From assembly GCA_031551635.1 (NCBI GenBank), contig JAVBNH010000032.1, forward strand, positions 1-64,000: DNA of 64,000 nucleotides, given 5' to 3'. How positions within the stretch are numbered: the stretch's first letter is position 1; each line of letters opens with the position of its first letter. The position numbers and the translations under genes are program-made. Of this stretch, positions 58,608 to 64,000 are shown piece by piece. The notes below the pieces were generated by a model. The model was not told the DNA's origin. It saw nothing but the letters and a program-made list of their open reading frames with translations, and searched no databases. This DNA is from JAVBNH01 sp031551635. GTDB lineage: Bacteria; Bacillota; Clostridia; Oscillospirales; Acutalibacteraceae.

Positions 58608-60041
58608 CTAATTTTGTTTGTCAAAAATATCCCTCGCGACAACAACGCCTGTAACGGAAGCCTGCATAAGCCCCCTTGTTATTCCCGCGCCGTCACCTAT
58701 GGCGTATAGATTTTTGACTGCGGTCTCAAAACGGTTGCTGACATCAATTTTTGAGGAATAAAATTTAACCTCAACGCCGTAGAGCAGGGTATTTTTTGAA
58801 TACAGCCCCGGCGCAACCTTGTCAAAGGCCTTGAGTGCCTCGATAATACTCGTGAGATGCCTGTGCGGAAGCACAAAGGACAAATCTCCCGTGACGGCTG
58901 TTGTCAGTGTCGGTCTGGTTGTGGATTTTCTCAGCCTCGAGTCGTCCGTACGCCGCCCCAGCAGCAAATCGCCGAGCCTCTGCACGATAACGCCGCCGCC
59001 TGTGAGCATATTTCCGAGCTGGGCGATATATCTGCCATACTCAATAGGCTGGTCAAAGGGCTCTGTAAATCTTGTTGAGACAAGCATGGCGAAATTCGTG
59101 TTTTCGGTTCTCAGCTTAGCGTCCGCGTAGCTGTGCCCGTTAACAACCGCGATACTTTTCTGGAAGGTATTGAAACCGGCGTTGTAATGCTCCTCGCTGA
59201 CAATCCCGCCGGGATTCATGCAAAAGGTTCTGACCTTATTCTCAAAGGTGTCGGAATAATAAACCATCTTCGCTTCATACAGATGCGTCGTCAGGCTGTC
59301 CATTACCGAATTCGGAACCTCTACCCTTACCCCTATATCAACCTCGTTGTTGGTGGCTTTTATATTGTGTGCTCTGGCTATTGAATTGAGCCAGTCCGCG
59401 CCGCCTCTTCCCGGAGCGGCGACAATATAATCAGCCGCAAGCTGCTTCGTTTCACCTGAAGAATCCTTCAGTGTTACGCCGACTGCTGTGCCGTTTTCAT
59501 CAATAATCGGGTCTGCGTGAGCCTTTTCGATAAAACTGAAGCCGGGAACAGTCGCGAGGTAATCATACATTCGCTTGAGAACCTCATATGAATGCTCCGT
59601 GCCCATATGTCTGACCGGGCATTTCACGAGGTGAATATTATGACGGCTGCACTGATAGGAAATCTCCTCAACCTTTCTATCGGAAAGCCCGAAAACCTCA
59701 GGCGGTGCGCCGAATTCAAGATATTTTTTATCCGCATAATTTATCAGCTCACGAACCTCGTCAACCGGAAGGTAATTTGTGATGTTTCCGCCGACTTCCT
59801 CAGACAAAGACAGCTTACCGTCGGAAAAAGCTCCCGCGCCCGCCCAGCCGCTCATAATATTGCAAGGGTCGCAGCGCACGCATTTACCGTTTTTTCTCGC
59901 CGGGCAAGCTCTTTTCGCTATAGACAAACCCTCGTCAACCACAAGCACCCTGTAATCCGGTGAAAATCTTTCATAGAGCTCCAGGGCGGTAAAAATACCG
60001 GCGGGACCCGCACCGATTACTATACAATCAAATTTCTCCAT
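58608..60041 (-). CDS. FAD-dependent oxidoreductase (COG2509-type)
   Basis: The 477-residue flavoprotein begins CIVIGAGPAGIFTALELYER (FAD binding), has the cysteine-rich CPARKNGKCVRCDPCN then IMSGWAGAGAFSDGKLSLSE, and ends in YAIGDGAGITRGLMQASVTG. These are hallmarks of a widespread uncharacterised dehydrogenase family. Electron donor and substrate unknown. Minus-strand start ATG. Confidence 0.9.
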   Translation of the reverse strand: MEKFDCIVIGAGPAGIFTALELYERFSPDYRVLVVDEGLSIAKRACPARKNGKCVRCDPCNIMSGWAGAGAFSDGKLSLSEEVGGNITNYLPVDEVRELINYADKKYLEFGAPPEVFGLSDRKVEEISYQCSRHNIHLVKCPVRHMGTEHSYEVLKRMYDYLATVPGFSFIEKAHADPIIDENGTAVGVTLKDSSGETKQLAADYIVAAPGRGGADWLNSIARAHNIKATNNEVDIGVRVEVPNSVMDSLTTHLYEAKMVYYSDTFENKVRTFCMNPGGIVSEEHYNAGFNTFQKSIAVVNGHSYADAKLRTENTNFAMLVSTRFTEPFDQPIEYGRYIAQLGNMLTGGGVIVQRLGDLLLGRRTDDSRLRKSTTRPTLTTAVTGDLSFVLPHRHLTSIIEALKAFDKVAPGLYSKNTLLYGVEVKFYSSKIDVSNRFETAVKNLYAIGDGAGITRGLMQASVTGVVVARDIFDKQN

Positions 60042-60290
60042 CGCAACTCACTCAAAATAAATTTTTAAATCTGTCAATTTTACTAACTGTAGTTATATTA
60101 ATATGTTGACATAAAAAAGCCGCAAGTACAGATTTATACCTGTACCGATTGATTATAGCATAAAAGAAAGCCCTTGTACAATACTTTTTATTGCCAAAGC
60201 CGCTTTAGAAGCCATATTTAACAGTTTATTTATATCACGGCAAATTAAAAACCAAAAACAGGTCAAAAACTGCTAACATACCGTTACATA
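60042..60290. other. Intergenic gap without a gene
   Basis: The AT-rich gap contains one short hairpin (GTACAG/CTGTAC, 60126-60145). I see no coding sequence, tRNA or riboswitch. The next 110 bases hold a terminator and a REP copy. Confidence 0.5.
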
Positions 60291-60325
60291 AAAATCAAAA
60301 CGGGCAATCTTTTTTTGATTGCCCG
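60291..60325 (-). terminator. Terminator of the secreted-protein gene
   Basis: CGGGCAATC and GATTGCCCG form a perfect 9-bp stem. On the minus strand TTTTGATTTTT follows. Confidence 0.85.
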
Positions 60326-60330
60326 TCATG

Positions 60331-60402
60331 CTAATGTGGGCTTGACCAGCCAAGCCCACAACCCAAGTCTTGTTTTTTATTGAGCTTTCAGCTCATTAAG
60401 GT
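60331..60402 (+). repeat. REP-type dispersed repeat, copy D (full length)
   Basis: CTAATGTGGGCTTGACCAGC, its inverted half, CAACCCAAGTCTTG, TTTTTTATTGAGCT, then TTCAGCTCATTAAGGTGCTA. It is the plus-strand counterpart of copy C (19164-19248). Confidence 0.85.
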
Positions 60403-60422
60403 GCTAATCAATTGAACAGTGA

Positions 60423-61517
60423 TTAAATGGAAGGTACTTTAATGTCAATGCCGAACATGGCGAAGAAGGTATCAAGGATGTCCATAATAACTCTCATGAT
60501 GTCCTGGAAGAGAGCTATAGCGTTTTGCATAGCCATTTGAGACTCGTTGGTCAATACACCTGCGATGCTGATTTCATATTTTAAATCAGCCTTGCCGTCG
60601 GCATCAGTGACATTTGTTACTACATAGAAACCGTTTTCATTCGGCGTAACCTTTTTACCGCCAAGGGAAACCGTCAGCTTCGAACGGTCATAAAGGGGGT
60701 CAAGCTCAACAGCGAAGATAAAGGTATCGCCATAAGCAACCTTAACCTCGTTTTCATAAACTATACCACGGTAAGTAGCGACAACGCGGAAAGAACCTGT
60801 TTCAATATCTCTGGGAAGCGGAATTGTAATTGTTTTTCTCATTGTATCAGCATTCCAAGGCATAACATTGATGGTAAATGATGAATAGGCTGAAGGGATG
60901 GTGAAAATCGAGCAGGTTTCAACCTTAGGGTCGCCTATAAGAGGTTCGGGATCGGCAATAAATCCGCCGATAAACTGCGCGGCTGTACCGTTAACATTAG
61001 GCTCTAATTTTCTCATGTCATATGCCGGAGAATTCATCTTGAATGTGAAGTTAAAGGTTTTGCCCTGCTCAGCATACAATATTGTGCTCGCATTACATTC
61101 CTCATAATAGAAGAGGTTATATTCGGGGAAAATATAAGTATTATCCTCGGGATCTATCTGGGTCTGGTCATAATACCAGATGGTATACTTACCCACTTCG
61201 GGATCGGGCATATGTACACGGTGGTAAACAACGCCCGCGCCTTCATTTGTGATGGGCGTACCGACAATATTGCCGTTGTTTGTGACAGTACCCATATTCT
61301 TAATCAAGGCTGTACCTGTGCAGGTAAGAGTGGCATTCTCAGCAATTGTGACCGTCGTGCCCGGATTAACGACATAAATCGTGTTCTGATTGCAAGTGAA
61401 GTTGGTGTTGATGTTCAAGGGCAACGCGGCAATAACAGGGTCTGCGCTGACCGGAACCGCCATGACAGTCATGGCTAATATCGCTACAAGAAGTACTGAA
61501 ATGAGTTTTTTTGACAT
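60423..61517 (-). CDS. Secreted protein of unknown function
   Basis: The 364-residue protein has a clear signal peptide (MSKKLISVLLVAILAMTVMA, then AVPVSADPV). A Thr/Asn-rich stretch suggests beta structure (TVTIAENATLTCTGTAL, NMGTVTNNGNIVG), and the C-terminus has two hydrophobic Met-rich stretches (IALFQDIMRVIMDILDTFFA). No family recognised. The ATG at 61517 follows GGAGG and there is a perfect-consensus promoter, so expression may be high. Confidence 0.8.
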   Translation of the reverse strand: MSKKLISVLLVAILAMTVMAVPVSADPVIAALPLNINTNFTCNQNTIYVVNPGTTVTIAENATLTCTGTALIKNMGTVTNNGNIVGTPITNEGAGVVYHRVHMPDPEVGKYTIWYYDQTQIDPEDNTYIFPEYNLFYYEECNASTILYAEQGKTFNFTFKMNSPAYDMRKLEPNVNGTAAQFIGGFIADPEPLIGDPKVETCSIFTIPSAYSSFTINVMPWNADTMRKTITIPLPRDIETGSFRVVATYRGIVYENEVKVAYGDTFIFAVELDPLYDRSKLTVSLGGKKVTPNENGFYVVTNVTDADGKADLKYEISIAGVLTNESQMAMQNAIALFQDIMRVIMDILDTFFAMFGIDIKVPSI

Positions 61518-61563
61518 TATTGAAACCTCCAGAGTAGAAATTTGGGGATACCTATCTAGGGGT

Positions 61564-61592
61564 ATTATACAGTTTTTTATATAGCTTGTCAA
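61564..61592 (-). promoter_or_regulatory. Consensus promoter of the secreted-protein gene
   Basis: On the minus strand TTGACA (61592-61587), a 17-base spacer and TATAAT (61569-61564), both boxes a perfect match to the sigma-A consensus. Confidence 0.85.
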
Positions 61593-61665
61593 GCATAATT
61601 ATAAAAATAATCTTAAAGCCGAGTCCATATTCCAAGGAAATTTTTCTCAGGCAAAACTAATTGCT

Positions 61666-63144
61666 TTATAGACTAATTTTTACTTTATTGACGCCGATTG
61701 ACGAATACAGGCGCACAAATGCTGACTTACCGCCGTTAATCGTTTCTGTTTCATACTTGCAGTCTGTTTCAATGCTTTTCGGCTCAGACGGAACATAGAT
61801 AACGGTCGGGTCGCTGAATTCTCTGTCCTGCTCATAAATCAGAGTAAAAATATTTTCATCCCTGTCGAGCATATAGCGTGAAATTTTTCCGCTGACCGCA
61901 ACGGGATAGGGTCTCGAGAGCACGCGCATCAAGTCCTGCTCAAGGAATTCATAGCCCGTGCATGCCCAGTAGGTCTGGCTCCATTTGTTTCTGTCAAAGG
62001 TATCAAGCAAAAATTCTATATGCGGGAACCATCTGTCGCCGCTTCCGCCGCCGCCCCACTCACCGACTATTACAGGCACCTCAAGGCGATCCTGAGTTCT
62101 TTTGTGCTCGGCGAAAATGCTTCCCACACGGTCATTGCTGGCGTACTGATATGCCGGAGTGTCAACCATAAAATCATAGGCATGAGGGGCAAAGCACTGC
62201 TCCTTTTCGCGCTCCCCGCCATAATTTATCGCGGGCGTTGAGCAGGGTATACCGAGATTAGAATAATAGCAGTTCTCCATAATCATAATGCCCTCGTCCG
62301 TGATGTCCCTTATTGCCCCCGCGACATTATTTACAAAGGGTGAATACCGCTCGGTATCGAATTTATTAATAAGCTTGTCAGCAACCTTCGTGACCTTGCG
62401 CAGAACATCGCCTGTATATTGGTCAAGGAAATATTTGCGCCTGTCCTTTATTAGCGCGTCGCCGATAAGCCTTGTTTTACTGACCGCACTGTCAAACAGA
62501 GTGACACGTACAAGCCGCGTGATGAGTTTAAAGAAAACCTTCCCTCCATCCTTGCCCGGGAAGGGTTCATTGAGGAAGTCGTAACCGAAAACAGCCGGAT
62601 GGTCCTTAAATCTTTCCGCGACATGCATCCACATTCTGACAAAATAATCTTGAACGCCCATGCCGTCAATGTCCTTATTGGTCCAGAAATTATCAAAAGC
62701 TCGATGAACGGCTCTCGAGAAGAAATAACCCTCGCCCCAGACAACCTTAGGGGCATAAGGCTTGTAGCCGTCGGTCAAAGTCGCCCAGTAAGGCGCGCCG
62801 TCTCCGGTGTAATTATCAAAACTACTGTATAAGTCCTGATGCACATCAAGAAAAACATAAATGTTTCTCTTTGCGCACCTGTCAAGTATTTCACCTATGG
62901 AATCTAGGTATGGCTCGTTATAGCAGCCCTTTTCAGGCTCAACAAGCGCCCAGGTGAACCCCAGACGAATCAGGTTAAAGCCCAGTTCAACAGCCTTGTC
63001 AAGAAATTTATCATCGACATTGTGGCAGTAGCGAGTCATGTCTATGTCCTTGCCGCCCTTGTCAGGGATATTGATGCCGTTGAAAATTCTTTCTCTGCCC
63101 TTTTCGTCGATAAAAGTTTTTTGAAATGTTGTGATTTTTTCCAT
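61666..63144 (-). CDS. GH5 glycoside hydrolase, endoglycoceramidase-like
   Basis: The 492-residue protein has a GH5 TIM barrel with the acid/base Glu193 in FLNEPF and the nucleophile Glu362 in VIVGEWGGG. FLDVHQDLYS near residue 98 is typical of endoglycoceramidase-related enzymes, as is a C-terminal beta domain. Known members cleave the glycan from ceramide. The substrate could also be another glycolipid or beta-glucoside. No signal peptide follows the ATG at 63144 (behind GGAGG), unlike most endoglycoceramidases. Confidence 0.8.
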   Translation of the reverse strand: MEKITTFQKTFIDEKGRERIFNGINIPDKGGKDIDMTRYCHNVDDKFLDKAVELGFNLIRLGFTWALVEPEKGCYNEPYLDSIGEILDRCAKRNIYVFLDVHQDLYSSFDNYTGDGAPYWATLTDGYKPYAPKVVWGEGYFFSRAVHRAFDNFWTNKDIDGMGVQDYFVRMWMHVAERFKDHPAVFGYDFLNEPFPGKDGGKVFFKLITRLVRVTLFDSAVSKTRLIGDALIKDRRKYFLDQYTGDVLRKVTKVADKLINKFDTERYSPFVNNVAGAIRDITDEGIMIMENCYYSNLGIPCSTPAINYGGEREKEQCFAPHAYDFMVDTPAYQYASNDRVGSIFAEHKRTQDRLEVPVIVGEWGGGGSGDRWFPHIEFLLDTFDRNKWSQTYWACTGYEFLEQDLMRVLSRPYPVAVSGKISRYMLDRDENIFTLIYEQDREFSDPTVIYVPSEPKSIETDCKYETETINGGKSAFVRLYSSIGVNKVKISL

Positions 63145-63221
63145 TATAATAGCCTCCAATATGATTTATGAAATGTGGAATAATGCCCACATATTAGTTT
63201 TTAGACTAGTTTTTTTATTAA

Positions 63222-64000
63222 TTAAATTTTGTCTGTACAAAGATCCCTGTAGTTATTATTCTCATAAAATGCCGAGCCTTGATGCGTATAGATTTTCAAG
63301 TCCTCGCAATATTTAAAGATGTCATCTCCGAGCTCTTGCGCACTCGAATTATCAATTAGCTTGCGTAAAGAAAGGCAATTGTAAAAGACATATTTCTCAA
63401 GTTTTGTCACGCTCTGCGGCAGCTCGATTTCCACGAGCGATTCGCACTCCTCGAAAACACCCTTTTTCAATTCTCTAACGCCGTTTTCAATTTTTATATC
63501 AGTGAGGGATTTGCACTGATAAAAAGCACTCACCTCAACAATTTCACAGCTTCCCGGAATAACAAGTGACTTCGCTTTAGTGCATTTCAAAAAAGCGTGG
63601 CTTCCGATAGTTTCCAGATCCTGCTTCAATCTGATATATTCCGCCTCGCCGCACTTCGCGAAAGCCCATTCCCCTATTGTTTTAACCCCCTCCGGCAGGT
63701 CGATGACCTTCAATGCCGAGCACATATAAAACGCCTTCATATCAATGATTTCGGGGGCGCTTTCATATATTACCTCGCTTAGCTGCTCACAGCCCTCAAA
63801 GGCTGAGACTCCGATATTTTTCACAGAAGAGCCGACAGTGACTTTTGTGAGTTTTTTGCAGCTCATAAAAGCGAAATTACCGATTATCAGAACACTGTCC
63901 GGAATCACAATTTCGCTAAGGGTTTCACTTGCATAAAAAGCCTTGTTTTCTATACCGACAAGCTTCATTCCGTCAACCGCCGCCGGCAGTTCGGGAAAGG
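63222..64000 (-). CDS. Leucine-rich-repeat (BspA-like) protein, C-terminal part, runs off the window
   Basis: The reading frame continues without a stop to the window edge (FPELPAAVDGMKLVGIENKA). About nine repeats of 23 residues follow the LRR_5/BspA pattern, such as IENKAFYASETLSEIVIPDS and IGNFAFMSCKKLTKVTVGSS. The 5' part lies beyond 64000. Such proteins are usually surface-exposed binding modules; no anchoring signal is at this C-terminus. Confidence 0.85.
   Translation of the reverse strand, partial: FPELPAAVDGMKLVGIENKAFYASETLSEIVIPDSVLIIGNFAFMSCKKLTKVTVGSSVKNIGVSAFEGCEQLSEVIYESAPEIIDMKAFYMCSALKVIDLPEGVKTIGEWAFAKCGEAEYIRLKQDLETIGSHAFLKCTKAKSLVIPGSCEIVEVSAFYQCKSLTDIKIENGVRELKKGVFEECESLVEIELPQSVTKLEKYVFYNCLSLRKLIDNSSAQELGDDIFKYCEDLKIYTHQGSAFYENNNYRDLCTDKI

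Noticed and set aside
63174..63193. Hairpin ATGTGG/CCACAT upstream of the GH5 gene
   Set aside because: Only six pairs with an eight-base loop and no T run; not distinguishable from chance.

Overview
The window looks like a chromosomal segment of a low-to-moderate GC Gram-positive bacterium of the class Clostridia, most likely an Oscillospirales/Ruminococcaceae-type lineage. Grounds: the rpoB-rpoC-rpsL-rpsG-fusA-tuf order, the dprA-topA-trmFO run, an infC-rpmI-rplT operon with an L20-type leader, strong AGGAGG ribosome binding sites with frequent GTG/TTG starts, class B sortases, and dockerin repeats on two exported proteins. The lineage is inferred from gene content; no 16S or tRNA gene is in the window. 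Nearly all genes lie on the minus strand. The plus-strand exceptions are a decayed transposase, a toxin-antitoxin pair and a transporter plus giant glucan synthase.

Layout. 1-3.2 kb is accessory: a broken REP-associated (Y1) transposase with a palindromic insertion and a REP palindrome inside it, an ECF sigma factor fused to a 260-residue domain, and a Phd/RelE-type toxin-antitoxin module with an operator-like palindrome inside its promoter. 3.2-15.7 kb is the core transcription/translation operon (rpoB, rpoC, rpsL, rpsG, fusA, tuf). 15.7-20.7 kb has two 27-residue peptide genes with their own terminators, yhbY, the dITP pyrophosphatase, small stress-type proteins and ftsY. 20.9-28.3 kb has smc, a radical SAM protein, folE, a membrane transglutaminase-like protein and a divergent LCP-like protein. 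28.5-37.7 kb (plus strand) has a GPH-type symporter and a 2407-residue cyclic beta-1,2-glucan synthase-like enzyme. 37.8-46.9 kb runs dprA, topA, trmFO, plsX, rnc, folP, folB, folK and a VanY-like carboxypeptidase. 47.0-49.3 kb has an rRNA methyltransferase and infC-rpmI-rplT. 49.4-64 kb is cell-surface biology: an LCAT-like dockerin protein, galE, a dockerin-SpoIID protein, two class B sortases, a secreted protein, a GH5 enzyme and the end of a leucine-rich-repeat protein, with pncC and an FAD-dependent dehydrogenase among them.

The most unusual content is structural. (1) Heptanucleotide repeats (CTAGATG/CTAGATA types and relatives) fill many intergenic gaps, often begin exactly on a gene's TAG stop codon, and several carry a shared GGTCGYG flank. 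(2) A dispersed REP palindrome with a conserved tail occurs four times, once inside the decayed REP-associated transposase. (3) Two long imperfect palindromes of about 165 bp look like MITEs. (4) Three proteins have unusual architecture: FtsY with its acidic domain and membrane-targeting-like motif at the C-terminus, a SpoIID domain with circularly permuted motif order, and RpoB with a roughly 140-residue acidic tail. (5) infC appears to start at an AUC codon behind an attenuator.

All calls rest on reading the sequence and on knowledge of protein families; no alignments or database searches were run. Residue positions are approximate unless a codon position is given.
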